From an uncultured Clostridia bacterium (lineage in GTDB: Bacteria > Bacillota > Clostridia > Oscillospirales > CAG-272), in NCBI GenBank assembly GCA_944391805.1, contig CALXUY010000074.1, positions 1 to 40,577 of the forward strand: a stretch of DNA of 40,577 nucleotides, read 5' to 3'. How positions within the stretch are numbered: the stretch's first letter is position 1; each line of letters opens with the position of its first letter. Of the stretch, positions 32,196-40,450 are shown piece by piece. The translations under genes were made by a program, and so were the position numbers. The notes below the pieces were generated by a model. That model was not told the DNA's origin. It did not search any database and worked only from the letters and a program-made list of their open reading frames with translations.

Positions 32196-33296
32196 ATGAA
32201 GATTTTGTATGTCATCAGCGATTGCAATATCGGCGGCGCGGGGGTTTTGCTCTGCAACATCCTGCGCAATATTGACCGAAAGCGTTTTCATTGCTGTGTC
32301 GCGCTCCCGTATGGCAGCGAGCTGCGTCGGCGGTTGCTCGCCCTGCGGGTTCCGGTGCGGGAGCTGGAATATCCGTGCGATCGGTTTTCGGCGGCTTCCG
32401 TTCGGGAGCTGATCGGTGTGATCGGTTCAGTCTCCCCGCATGTCGTACATGCCAACGCGGCGCTCTGTGCGCGGATCGCCGGCAAGCTCTGCGGCAAAAA
32501 GGTGGTGCACACCAGGCACTGCTGTTTTCCCGTGGAGCAGAGCGGCAATCCGCTGGTGCGCGCGGCGGAACGGATGGGGAACCGTCTGCTTTCCGACCGT
32601 GTGATTGCCACCGCTCAGGCCGCGGCGGTCAATCTGGAGCAGCTCGGTATTCCGCGCAGCGAGATCCGGGTGATTGTCAACGGCTCCGAGCCGGTACGGC
32701 CGGTGGAGGAGGGGGAGCTGAACGAATGGAGACGCCGCCTGCGGCTCGATGCGCAGGATTTTTGCGTCGGGATTTGCGCACGGCTGGAGCCATGCAAAGG
32801 GCACGAGACCTTTTTGCGCGCGGCCGTCATTGCCGTGGGGCGAATGCCGCATCGGCGCTTCCGGTTCCTGATTGTGGGAGAGGGAAGCCAGCGGCGGAAG
32901 CTGGAGGGGATGATCCGGGCAATGGGGCTGGAGGACGTGGTCCGCCTGACCGGATTTGTCTCGGATATGGCTCCGATCTATCGTTTGCTCCGCGTCAATG
33001 TCAACTGCTCCTGCGGCACCGAAACCTCCTGTCTGGCGATTTCGGAAGGCATGAGCGCGTCTCTCCCTACGGTGGCCAGCAGCTACGGCGGAAATCGGGC
33101 CATGATCGGGAACGACGGTGCCGGCATCTGCTTTCCGGTGGGAAACGCAACGGCGCTGGCCGAGGCGCTCTGCCGCATCGCGTCGGATCCGGTTTTGGAG
33201 CAATCCATGCGGCAGGCCGCATATCGGCGCTATTCCAGCCGGTTTACCGCCAGAGCAATGACGCGCAGGCTGGAGAAGCTGTATCTTTCGCTGTAA
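32196..33296 (+). CDS. Glycosyltransferase of the GT4 (GT-B) family
   Basis: 366 residues. N-terminal ILYVISDCNIGGAGVLLCNIL and VHANAALCARIAGKL belong to the acceptor-side domain, and the C-terminal donor-binding domain has GICARLEPCKGHETFLRAA, LIVGEGSQRRKLE, VRLTGFVSDM, and the EX7E-type region ETSCLAISEGMSASLPTVAS. It transfers a sugar from a nucleotide sugar in cell-surface glycan or glycolipid synthesis; acceptor unknown. Ribosome binding site AAGGGAAGAG. Stands alone between two terminators. Confidence 0.9.
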   Translation: MKILYVISDCNIGGAGVLLCNILRNIDRKRFHCCVALPYGSELRRRLLALRVPVRELEYPCDRFSAASVRELIGVIGSVSPHVVHANAALCARIAGKLCGKKVVHTRHCCFPVEQSGNPLVRAAERMGNRLLSDRVIATAQAAAVNLEQLGIPRSEIRVIVNGSEPVRPVEEGELNEWRRRLRLDAQDFCVGICARLEPCKGHETFLRAAVIAVGRMPHRRFRFLIVGEGSQRRKLEGMIRAMGLEDVVRLTGFVSDMAPIYRLLRVNVNCSCGTETSCLAISEGMSASLPTVASSYGGNRAMIGNDGAGICFPVGNATALAEALCRIASDPVLEQSMRQAAYRRYSSRFTARAMTRRLEKLYLSL

Positions 33297-33316
33297 CCGG
33301 GCGATCAGACGCCGGA

Positions 33317-33353
33317 AAAGCCGGCCTGACGGGGAAAAGTCAGGCCGGCTTTT
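33317..33353 (+). terminator. Rho-independent terminator after the glycosyltransferase
   Basis: An about 14-bp GC-rich stem built on GCCGGCCTGAC / GTCAGGCCGGC, loop GGGGAAAA, then TTTT. Confidence 0.9.
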
Positions 33354-33436
33354 GTGCCGCACACGGCTGTGCGTTTGATGCAGCGGTGAGGCGGTTGTTT
33401 GTTCTCATTTGTTCGTGCTTTGCGCATACAGATATA

Positions 33437-33456
33437 CCCCCGCCCGCAGGCGGGGT
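33437..33456 (-). terminator. Hairpin downstream of the zinc-ribbon gene
   Basis: On the minus strand, CCCCGCC and GGCGGGG form a 7-bp stem with a 4-base loop about 25 bases after the stop at 33482. The T-tract is poor (GTATA), so it is a weak terminator. Confidence 0.45.
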
Positions 33457-33481
33457 TATCAGGTGATGACACCATGCGGCT

Positions 33482-33802
33482 TTATTCCTGGGCTTGCTTC
33501 CGCCGCTCAAAGCAGGCGCTGCAATAAACCGGTCTGTCATTGCTTGGCTGAAAGGTGAGCTTTGCCTCTCCTCCGCAATCTGCGCAGACGGCCGTGAAAT
33601 ATTCACGTGGGGCTTTGCCGGCGGCCTTTCTGGCTTCACGACAGGCCTTGCAGGCTCTGGGCTTGTTCTGAAATCCTTTTTCGGCATAGAACCGCTGCTC
33701 ACCTGCTGTGAACACAAATTCCTTGCCGCAGTCCTTACAGACCAGGGTTTCGTCCACAAAGTCGTGATCCGCAGCTGCATTGTAGTTTTCGTCCTGAAAC
33801 AT
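33482..33802 (-). CDS. Small protein with two zinc-ribbon Cys pairs
   Basis: 106 residues. Two treble-clef/zinc-ribbon units can be seen: CKDCG...CKAC (first half) and CADCG...CSAC (second half), each with the FxxGEQRFYAEKGFQNKPRACKAC type spacing of the bacterial probable zinc-ribbon domain protein family. The family is small, cytosolic and of unknown function; DNA or RNA binding is likely. GAGAGGGT lies before the ATG. The gap to the sigma factor gene (33803-33977) holds nothing I recognise. Confidence 0.82.
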   Translation of the reverse strand: MFQDENYNAAADHDFVDETLVCKDCGKEFVFTAGEQRFYAEKGFQNKPRACKACREARKAAGKAPREYFTAVCADCGGEAKLTFQPSNDRPVYCSACFERRKQAQE

Positions 33803-33977
33803 GGTGTTTACCCTCTCTTGTCATGATAAAGATTCTTTCGCCCATTGCCGGGCTTTACCGGCATCCTCTCCTGCCAGGGAGCGCTCTGCTTGAGCTATTT
33901 GGACGTGGATGATCGCGACCGTAGGGAAATCGCGGGGGAGCATCGAGGGTATACGGCACCATGCCGGACTGAGGCTG

Positions 33978-34571
33978 CTATTCCTGCGGCGGCAGCGCCC
34001 GGCGCAGCTTGCGGCGCGCCCGGAAAATCGCATTCTCCACCGAGCGTTTGTCCTGCTTCAGCTCCTTGGCAATTTCGCCGGCGGTTCTCCCGGCGATAAA
34101 GCGGAACCAGACCTCTTTTTCTCGATTGGAGAGTACCTGCTCCATGAGCTGATGCAGAATCGCGTATTGTTCCTGTTCAAGAATGCGGCTCGCGGGATCG
34201 CTGTCCTCTCCGGCCGGCAGTTCGGCCATCTCGTCGGCGTCGAGCTGTACAATCCCGCCTTGCTTGCGCTGGTGGCGCAGGTAGCTGATCAACCGCTTCT
34301 GAATGCAGATCTGCGCATAGCGCCCAAAGGTTACGCGGGAGTCCTCACCGGTGCGGAAGTTCCTGACGGCGTTCAGAAACGCCAGCCCTGCCTCGGAGAT
34401 GAGATCCTCCAGATCCGTATGAGAGAGCGTCTGCGCAAAGCGCCTGCACTGCGAGGCGATCAGAGGCTCATACCGGTGATACAGTGCCGCAAATGCATCC
34501 TGGTTGCCGTTTTGCGCCTGACGGATCAGCTCAAGCGTTTCGGCAGAATCCTGTTCGTATAGAGAACTCAT
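33978..34571 (-). CDS. Sigma-70 family RNA polymerase sigma factor, SigH-like
   Basis: 197 residues. Region 2 is LIRQAQNGNQDAFAALYHRYEPLI... DLEDLISEAGLAFLNAVRNF, region 2.4 is GRYAQICIQKRLISYLRH, and region 4 is LSNREKEVWFRFIAGRTAGEIAKELKQDKRSVENAIFRARRKL. The size and pattern fit the SigH (Spo0H) class rather than ECF factors. SigH directs early sporulation and competence transcription, which fits spoIIE in this window, but other sporulation-related sigma factors are not excluded. Promoter at 34716-34743 with a 145-base leader. Confidence 0.85.
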   Translation of the reverse strand: MSSLYEQDSAETLELIRQAQNGNQDAFAALYHRYEPLIASQCRRFAQTLSHTDLEDLISEAGLAFLNAVRNFRTGEDSRVTFGRYAQICIQKRLISYLRHQRKQGGIVQLDADEMAELPAGEDSDPASRILEQEQYAILHQLMEQVLSNREKEVWFRFIAGRTAGEIAKELKQDKRSVENAIFRARRKLRRALPPQE

Positions 34572-34715
34572 GTGGCACTGTTTCCTTCCTGTATGAAACG
34601 GATATCGGGAACAAGACCCGAAAAGAAAAAACAGCAGCTCGGAATGCTGCCGTTCGGCCCCAAAGCCGGGGAATATGCGGGCGTCAGACTCCGGATGTTC
34701 AAACTCTTTATCATT

Positions 34716-34743
34716 ATTATACCATTTTTTTGCACATTGTCAA
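34716..34743 (-). promoter_or_regulatory. Sigma-A promoter of the sigma factor gene
   Basis: Minus strand TTGACA (34738-34743), 16-base spacer, TATAAT (34716-34721). The surrounding stretch is very A/T rich. The rest of 34744-35103, about 360 bases, holds no convincing gene or RNA. Confidence 0.85.
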
Positions 34744-35103
34744 TTATTTTTTTACAAATATTTTAATCTCTTTATACAAATCCGAGCGCTTTTCGTCCTT
34801 TTTAACAATGCAAAGAACTGTCATTTGTTCTGCATCAACAAAAAAACAGCCCAAATTGGTTGAAATTTACAGAATTTTCAGTAAAAGATTGTGAATCATG
34901 CATGATTTCCGTCAAACCATCAGGCTTCCGTTACTGTCGTTTTGGGCGCCGGTAAGCTGTTGCCAGATTGCCGAAGCCGGGAGGCAGTGCCTCTGTATCG
35001 GCGCGCCGTTGCCCGTATGGCTGCGGGCCGCAAAACCGAAGCAAGCGCATCGGGCAGCCGCGGAAAACAGAGGCAAATACCGCTTTGCGGACGTTGGCGG
35101 ATT

Positions 35104-35991
35104 TTATGTGAACAGCGCCTCGATGTCGGTTCGGGTTAAGCGCTGAATGCGGTCGCAGAACCGGCAGCTCACGGTCAGACAGTCCGGCTTTCCCTCGGCC
35201 TTTTGCTCCTCCAGCATCCGGAGCAGCTCGGCCTTTCCGAGGGTGATCAATGCGCGGGAAACCCGCTCCCTGCTGCAGGTGCAGCGGTATTCTACCTCCA
35301 GCTCGTCAAACACATCGTAGGGAATATCCCGCAGCGCAAGATCCGCGATGGCCTTGTTGTCCATCCCGGCCTCAAACAGGCGGGAGAGGTTGGCCAGCTC
35401 CCGGGAATTGCGCTCGAGCAGATCGATCACGGTATCGTCCGCGAATGGGAGGAGTTGAATCAGAACGCCGCCGGCCGCCCGGCAGCTGCGGTCGGTGTCC
35501 ACCAGAACGCCAAGCGCACAGACGGTTGGAATCTGCTCGCTCTGCGCATAGTATGCGGCAATATCCTCGGCGATCTCACCGCTGACCAGGGCGATCGAGC
35601 CGTTGTAGGGCTGCTCTGCGCCGGTGTCGCGGATGATGTTGAGCAGGCCCCGGCCCACAGCGCCCCCGACGTCCAGCTTTCCGTTGGCCTTGAGCGGGAG
35701 ATCAACCGCCGGGTTCTGGATATAGCCCCGGACGTTTCCCATATCATCCGCCACGGCCAGCACACGCCCGGCGGGGCCGTCCCCGTTGAGGGTTACGGTC
35801 AGGCTGTCCTCCGGCTCGCCGAGCATACTGCCCATCATCGAGGCAGCGGTCAGCAGTCGTCCCAGCGTGGCGGTGGCGGTGGGGGAGGTGTGGTGGTAGG
35901 CGATGGCACGGTTCACAATATCGGTGGATTGAATGACGTGAATGCGCGCGCTGCCGTCGGCAGTCATGGCACGCAGAATGGTGGAGGGCAT
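35104..35991 (-). CDS. hslO: Redox-regulated chaperone Hsp33
   Basis: 295 residues, full length. [54 protein letters not shown] and [11 protein letters not shown] mark the Hsp33 substrate-binding domain, and the C-terminal redox switch has the four zinc-binding cysteines as CTC (in [10 protein letters not shown]) and CRFC. Oxidation releases zinc and activates its holdase function. Cytosolic. Six bases after the methyltransferase gene, so it is last gene of the yerC-type operon. Confidence 0.96.
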   Translation of the reverse strand: MPSTILRAMTADGSARIHVIQSTDIVNRAIAYHHTSPTATATLGRLLTAASMMGSMLGEPEDSLTVTLNGDGPAGRVLAVADDMGNVRGYIQNPAVDLPLKANGKLDVGGAVGRGLLNIIRDTGAEQPYNGSIALVSGEIAEDIAAYYAQSEQIPTVCALGVLVDTDRSCRAAGGVLIQLLPFADDTVIDLLERNSRELANLSRLFEAGMDNKAIADLALRDIPYDVFDELEVEYRCTCSRERVSRALITLGKAELLRMLEEQKAEGKPDCLTVSCRFCDRIQRLTRTDIEALFT

Positions 35992-35996
35992 GAGGT

Positions 35997-36830
35997 TCAG
36001 CTTCCTTTCTGTTGTTCGGAGTTGGGGAAATCCGGAGATGCCGGTTTGACGGCGCGGGCAGCGAAAAACCAGCGTTCGGTGTGCGCGTCCGGAGGTGCAA
36101 AGCGCCAGTCGGCAAACACGCCGAGCAGCTCGAGGCGGGCGCTCTGCAGTGCGGCGCGGATTTCCTCCATTGTGTAGCAGCGCTCCTGCTGGTGCTCGTC
36201 CTCACGGAGGTAGCTGCCGTTTTCCGCTTCCGCAAACAGTGAAAGATCAAAATCACAGAGGTTGGTTTTGGGGTCAAAATGGTTCTGCCAGCCGCAGTAG
36301 ACCGCCGCCGGAGGAGCGCTGTCTCCGGGAACGGGCGGCAGCTCCCCCTCGAGAATATAATCGCTTGTTCCGTATATTTCCCGGAACTTGTAGGGCGTGT
36401 TCATATCGAATAGGAACAGCCCCCCGGGGTCGAGATAGTTGTGCACCAGTGAAAAGCAGGCGGCAAGCTCTCCGTCGCCGAGCAGATAGTTAAGGCTGTC
36501 CAGGCAGCACACCACCGCGCCTACGGTGCCGTACAGCTCAAAGCTGCGCAGGTCCTGCTGCAGAAACAGAATGCCGCCCCCTGCGCGGGAGTAGGCCTCG
36601 GAGAGCATTTCGGCGCTGCCGTCCACCCCGATCATATCGTAGCCCCTGCACGCCAGCTCTGCCGTCATTCTTCCGGTTCCGCAGGCAAGGTCCAGCACCA
36701 GCTCCGGTCGTTTTGGCAGCCAACGGCGGAAGCATTCCTCCAAAAAATCCGCCCAGCCGGAATAGTCGATGCCGGAATTGAGGCAGTCGTAAAACCGCGC
36801 CAACGCGCGATATCCCTCGCAGCCGCTCAT
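35997..36830 (-). CDS. Class I SAM-dependent methyltransferase
   Basis: 277 residues. The SAM-binding motif is [16 protein letters not shown], followed by [14 protein letters not shown] (acidic Asp of motif II) and [12 protein letters not shown]. The motif order and the [14 protein letters not shown] stretch match Firmicutes methyltransferases of the YqeM/Bioc-like group with unknown substrate. Its ATG overlaps the stop of the YerC-like gene (ATGA), so translation is coupled; the same frame is open upstream but only in the overlap with that gene. Confidence 0.82.
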   Translation of the reverse strand: MSGCEGYRALARFYDCLNSGIDYSGWADFLEECFRRWLPKRPELVLDLACGTGRMTAELACRGYDMIGVDGSAEMLSEAYSRAGGGILFLQQDLRSFELYGTVGAVVCCLDSLNYLLGDGELAACFSLVHNYLDPGGLFLFDMNTPYKFREIYGTSDYILEGELPPVPGDSAPPAAVYCGWQNHFDPKTNLCDFDLSLFAEAENGSYLREDEHQQERCYTMEEIRAALQSARLELLGVFADWRFAPPDAHTERWFFAARAVKPASPDFPNSEQQKGS

Positions 36831-37120
36831 CTCTTCCGTTCCATCCGCTCCAGCACGGTCATATAGCCGTCGTTCCCGTATTTGAGGCAGCGGTTCACCC
36901 GGCTGATGGTGGCGGTGGAAAGACCGGTTTTGGCGGCAATATCCGCATAGATGTGATTGTGGCTGAGCATTCTGGCGGCCTGGAGCCGTCTGGACATCTC
37001 CTGAATCTCCGAAACGGTGCACAGGTCTTCAAAAAAGTGCAGACATTCCTCCGGGGTCTGCAGGGTCAGAATGCCCCGGATTAAGTATTCGATGCTTTCA
37101 TCCGGCTTGCGTTTCTCCAT
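36827..37120 (-). CDS. YerC/YecD family TrpR-related regulator
   Basis: 97 residues with TPEECLHFFEDLCTVSEIQEM, RRLQAARMLSHNHIYADIAAKTGLSTATISRVNRCL: the TrpR-like helix-turn-helix with the family signature of YerC/YecD. It is a small DNA-binding protein of unknown regulon. The start at 37120 fits the family N-terminus; GGAAAGG lies about 13 bases upstream, and the in-frame codons upstream look non-coding. First gene of a probable three-gene operon with the methyltransferase and hslO. Confidence 0.85.
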   Translation of the reverse strand: MEKRKPDESIEYLIRGILTLQTPEECLHFFEDLCTVSEIQEMSRRLQAARMLSHNHIYADIAAKTGLSTATISRVNRCLKYGNDGYMTVLERMERKR

Positions 37121-37400
37121 AAAATGTGACCATACCTTTCCGCTGCGCCGGTCAACCGGGCAAGTCAACCGCCGCGCAGCATTTGCAAAATGTAAAAATC
37201 ATGTCATAACAGCGTTTGTCATTCCCGATCGCCGCAGCGTGCGTCGCGTGGACGCCGCGCAGGCGATTTTGCCGACGGGGACGGCTGCAGGTCCGGCAGA
37301 CTGCCTCAACGGATCGACTTTTCAGGGCTGTGAGATCGTCTTCCCGCGCCGGAAAATGAACCGATACTGCCCATTGCGTTCCGGAGGGCACAGGTTCAAG
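37121..37400 (-). other. Long structured leader before the YerC-like gene
   Basis: About 280 bases between a weak promoter (37408-37436) and the gene. In minus-strand reading, TGAACC pairs with GGTTCA and within it TGCCC with GGGCA; further hairpins include GGCAG/CTGCC. I recognise no riboswitch class. It holds no gene I can support. Confidence 0.35.
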
Positions 37401-37407
37401 CCTCACT

Positions 37408-37436
37408 ATTCTATCATGTTTTCCCTGAAAAGTAAA
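37408..37436 (-). promoter_or_regulatory. Possible promoter of the YerC-methyltransferase-hslO operon
   Basis: Minus strand TTTACT (37431-37436), 17-base spacer, TAGAAT (37408-37413). Moderate match. Confidence 0.55.
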
Positions 37437-37537
37437 GAGAAAAGCGCATTTTTTTATCAAGGATCTTGACTTTTGCCGTCGGAATTGCGTTATTTGATGA
37501 ATTTCAAAAGAATTTCCGTAAAATCTGAAAATAACTA

Positions 37538-37567
37538 TTGACAATCACCCCCTTTTTGGATTATAAT
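37538..37567 (+). promoter_or_regulatory. Sigma-A promoter of the polytopic membrane protein gene
   Basis: TTGACA (37538-37543), 18-base spacer, TATAAT (37562-37567), 32 bases before the ATG. Confidence 0.82.
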
Positions 37568-37599
37568 AATGTAAAGTCATCTGTTAAAGGAGATACATT

Positions 37600-38262
37600 A
37601 TGGGGCTGCAAAACTTTTTGAACCATAAGCCGCTTGAGCTGTTTGAAATGTTGAACGATAACTTGACGGAATTGGCCGCAAAAATGCATGTCCGCGCCCT
37701 TGTGCTTTACATACTCGCCGCTGTGGCCGCGGCACTGATCGGTTTTGTAGGGATGCGTATGGCAAAAGCCTTGAGTATGGTTGGGGTTGGCGCCATCGGG
37801 TATCTGGTTGGAGTGGAGCTGTTCAACTGGATGCAGGGCAATGTCAAGGGGCTGGCTGAAATGCCGGAATTCCTTGCTTATATCTTCGGTGGCGTTCTGG
37901 CAATTGTGTTCTTTATTTTGGGTTGGAAGAAATGCCTGCTCGCTATTTTCGTGATGTTCGGACTGGTTGGCTACAATCTGGTTGTCAGCTATGTTCCCGA
38001 TGCCAATGTGTGGCTGGCCATCGGCGGCTTCATCCTGTTGGCGATGATCGCTGCGCTGATTCTGAAGGTGGCCTTCATTGCGCTGACCAGCGCGGTCGGC
38101 GGCTTTGCACTGACCGGCCTGATGGGCATGATGCTTCCCGACGTTTCATGGCTCCAGCTTGGCACCGAACAGAACGCCATCTGGGTGGCGGTTGGTGTTT
38201 CGGTGGTGATGATGATTGTGCAGTTTTCTACCACTATTCACTACAGTCTCACGAGAGATTAA
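37600..38262 (+). CDS. Polytopic membrane protein (TMEM198/TM7SF3-like, unknown function)
   Basis: 220 residues with about six hydrophobic segments: roughly 33-52, 57-77, 91-108, 112-127, 138-160 and 166-180, plus a last one near 193-213. A short amphipathic N-terminus precedes them. The glycine-rich helices recall the DUF4203/TMEM198 fold, but similarity is loose. AAAGGAGA lies before the ATG, with a strong promoter upstream and a strong terminator downstream, so it is monocistronic and likely well expressed. Confidence 0.65.
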   Translation: MGLQNFLNHKPLELFEMLNDNLTELAAKMHVRALVLYILAAVAAALIGFVGMRMAKALSMVGVGAIGYLVGVELFNWMQGNVKGLAEMPEFLAYIFGGVLAIVFFILGWKKCLLAIFVMFGLVGYNLVVSYVPDANVWLAIGGFILLAMIAALILKVAFIALTSAVGGFALTGLMGMMLPDVSWLQLGTEQNAIWVAVGVSVVMMIVQFSTTIHYSLTRD

Positions 38263-38302
38263 AAAGCTCCGCCGGAACGGGGAGCCGAAAGCAAACCGAA
38301 TC

Positions 38303-38336
38303 AAAGGCCTCCTGCAGCTCGCGCAGGAGGCCTTTT
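38303..38336 (+). terminator. Rho-independent terminator
   Basis: A perfect 13-bp stem (AAAGGCCTCCTGC / GCAGGAGGCCTTT), 7-base loop, then further T residues. Very strong. Confidence 0.92.
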
Positions 38337-38453
38337 TGTGCGTATTTGTGAAGCCGCGGCAAGCACCGGGAAAAGCGAAGGCGGTGCTATGCCTGATGGA
38401 AAGGGAAGTGCTTGGCGGAAAGGGAAGCGCTTTTTGTCCCGCGGTCTGTCCTG

Positions 38454-39413
38454 TTACAGCGCGGCGAGAAATGCGAACACCTTGTCGTCGTGCCCCTTGA
38501 GCGTTTCGTGGCCGAAATCGGGATAGATCAGTATTTCCTTCGGAGAGGTGATTTTGTTATAGACCGCAAACTGCGTGGAGGGTGGACAGGTGGTGTCCAT
38601 CAGGCCGGTGCCCATGAGCACGCGCGCACGGATGCGGGGTGCCAGGTTCTGAATATCGATGTAGCCCAGCTTGTAAAAAATTTCATCCTCGCGCTCATGC
38701 AGGGGGTCGCAGTTGCGGAAATAATATCGGAGTCCCTCGTAGGCACCCTTGTCGAGATCCATTTCCCATACCCGGCGGTAGTCCGAGAGATAGGGGTATG
38801 TGGGAGCGCACAGCCTGATCTCGGGGACCAGCGCCGCGCAGGCTACCGAGAGCGCGCCGCCCTGCGAGCCGCCGAACACCCCGACGCGGGATGCGTCCAC
38901 ATCCTCCCGCTCCATCACCACCCGGGCCAGCATGGCGGTATCGAGAAAGATGTCGCGGCAGAGCAGCTCCTCGGGCGGCCCGTCCAGCCCGCGGCTGAAG
39001 GGGGAGCTGTAGGTGGTTCCCTTGGTTCCGCCCACGTCCTCAGAGTATCCGCCCTGCCCGCGGCAGTCCATCGAGGCGACAACGTAGCCCTGCGATGCAT
39101 AGGCGTACAGCGATTTCCAACTGTCGCTGCACCCGCCCAGTCCGTGAAAATGGAGCAGTGCCGGGAGCTTGCCCTCCGCCTGCTTGGGGCGGACGAGCTT
39201 GGCGTAAATCGTGGCCTGCTTGGTCGAGCGGAAGGTCAGCTCATAGCAATCGGCAAAGCGGGAGCCGGTTTCCACTCTCCGGCAGACCGGCTGCGGGTCC
39301 ACGGCCCGCATGTCCTGCAGTGATCGATCCCAAAATGCGTCAAAGTCCTTCGGCTTGGGGCTGATCCCCTGATACGTTTTCAGCTTTTCCAGCGGCATGT
39401 CAATCAGCGGCAT
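38454..39413 (-). CDS. Acetyl xylan esterase / cephalosporin-C deacetylase family hydrolase
   Basis: 319 residues, CE7 family alpha/beta hydrolase. The nucleophile elbow is GGSQGGA, preceded by the family RGQGG motif (MDCRGQGG) and HFHGLGG; the acid Asp lies in MGTGLMDTTCPPST and the catalytic His in FGHETLKGHD. CE7 enzymes remove acetyl groups from short xylo-oligosaccharides and small acetylated compounds inside the cell, which fits a plant-fibre-feeding gut anaerobe. No signal peptide. Promoter at 39461-39489. Confidence 0.92.
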   Translation of the reverse strand: MPLIDMPLEKLKTYQGISPKPKDFDAFWDRSLQDMRAVDPQPVCRRVETGSRFADCYELTFRSTKQATIYAKLVRPKQAEGKLPALLHFHGLGGCSDSWKSLYAYASQGYVVASMDCRGQGGYSEDVGGTKGTTYSSPFSRGLDGPPEELLCRDIFLDTAMLARVVMEREDVDASRVGVFGGSQGGALSVACAALVPEIRLCAPTYPYLSDYRRVWEMDLDKGAYEGLRYYFRNCDPLHEREDEIFYKLGYIDIQNLAPRIRARVLMGTGLMDTTCPPSTQFAVYNKITSPKEILIYPDFGHETLKGHDDKVFAFLAAL

Positions 39414-39460
39414 GATGATGATTCCTTTCTGTTGCGCGTGTGTTGAATTGTGACGGGCCT

Positions 39461-39489
39461 ATTGTATCATATTCCGCTGCGGGTGTCAA
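39461..39489 (-). promoter_or_regulatory. Sigma-A promoter of the acetyl esterase gene
   Basis: Minus strand TTGACA (39484-39489), 17-base spacer, TACAAT (39461-39466). Confidence 0.85.
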
Positions 39490-39518
39490 CTGTTTTCCGA
39501 CTTTTTCCCGAATTTCTA

Positions 39519-39547
39519 TTGTAAAGCCGGCCGGAGTGTGATATACT
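39519..39547 (+). promoter_or_regulatory. Sigma-A promoter of the ZIP transporter gene
   Basis: TTGTAA (39519-39524), 17-base spacer, TATACT (39542-39547), 38 bases before the ATG. Divergent from the esterase promoter. Confidence 0.8.
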
Positions 39548-39585
39548 GTGAATGGAGTTGTCTGTCAGAGAGGAGGACGCATTCA

Positions 39586-40374
39586 ATGAGTGATACCATC
39601 AAAGCCGCAATCGGACTCGTGCTGCCTTTTCTTGGCACGGTTCTGGGAGCGGGGACGGTGTTTTTTCTGAAAAAAAACATGGGACTCCGGCTGCAGAAGC
39701 TGCTGCTGGGTTTTGCCTCGGGGGTGATGGTGGCCGCGTCGGTCTGGTCGCTGCTGATTCCGGCCATTGAGATGTCGGAGGCGGCGGGAGGCGTGGCATG
39801 GATTCCGGCTGTCGTCGGCTTTTTGCTTGGCATGGGCTTTCTGCTGGTTCTGGACACCGTGATTCCGCATCTGCACCTCAACGAGGAGCACCCCGAGGGG
39901 CGGCCCAGCAGTCTCGGAAAATCCTTTATGCTGGTGCTGGCTGTCACACTGCACAACATTCCCGAGGGCATGGCTGTGGGAGTGGTGCTGGCCGGTATGC
40001 TGGAGGGGAGCACCGTCATCACCACGGCCAGCGCGCTGGCGCTTGCCATCGGCATCGCGGTGCAGAATTTCCCGGAGGGGGCGGTGATCTCGGCACCGCT
40101 GGTGTCGAACGGGCTTTCCCGCCCGAAGGCGTTTTTCTATGGGGCCATGTCCGGCATTGTGGAGCCGATCGGCGCTATACTCACCATTCTGCTCACCTCT
40201 GTGGTCACGCCGGTGCTGCCGTATATTCTCGCGTTTGCGGCAGGGGCGATGATTTATGTGGTGGTGGAGGAGCTGATCCCCGAGTCGCAGGCCGGGGCGC
40301 ACAGCAACGTCGGCACGGTGGGCGTGGCCATGGGCTTTGCCCTGATGATGGTGCTGGATGTGGCGCTGGGGTGA
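39586..40374 (+). CDS. ZIP family divalent metal transporter
   Basis: 262 residues with eight predicted membrane helices. The ZIP signature helices carry the metal site: LVLAVTLHNIPEGMAVGV (HNxPEG) and AIGIAVQNFPEGAVISAP (QNxPEG), with further conserved Glu in the GAMSGIVEPIGA helix. The cytoplasmic loop HLHLNEEHPEG is metal-binding in ZupT-like members. It would import zinc, iron or manganese by facilitated diffusion. AGAGGAGG lies before the ATG. Monocistronic. Confidence 0.92.
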   Translation: MSDTIKAAIGLVLPFLGTVLGAGTVFFLKKNMGLRLQKLLLGFASGVMVAASVWSLLIPAIEMSEAAGGVAWIPAVVGFLLGMGFLLVLDTVIPHLHLNEEHPEGRPSSLGKSFMLVLAVTLHNIPEGMAVGVVLAGMLEGSTVITTASALALAIGIAVQNFPEGAVISAPLVSNGLSRPKAFFYGAMSGIVEPIGAILTILLTSVVTPVLPYILAFAAGAMIYVVVEELIPESQAGAHSNVGTVGVAMGFALMMVLDVALG

Positions 40375-40396
40375 GATCCGCGCGCCTGAGCAGACC

Positions 40397-40450
40397 TTGA
40401 GACGCTGTCTCAAACTCTGCTTAAGGAACTTTTTTGCAAAAAAGTTCCTT
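40397..40450 (+). terminator. Two consecutive hairpins, the second a perfect 28-base palindrome
   Basis: TTGAGAC/GTCTCAA (40397-40413) with a 3-base loop comes first. Then AAGGAACTTTTTT and AAAAAAGTTCCTT (40423-40450) form a perfect palindrome centred on GC. The latter has T and A runs on both sides and could terminate transcription in either direction. It directly precedes the dispersed repeat copy 2. Confidence 0.6.
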
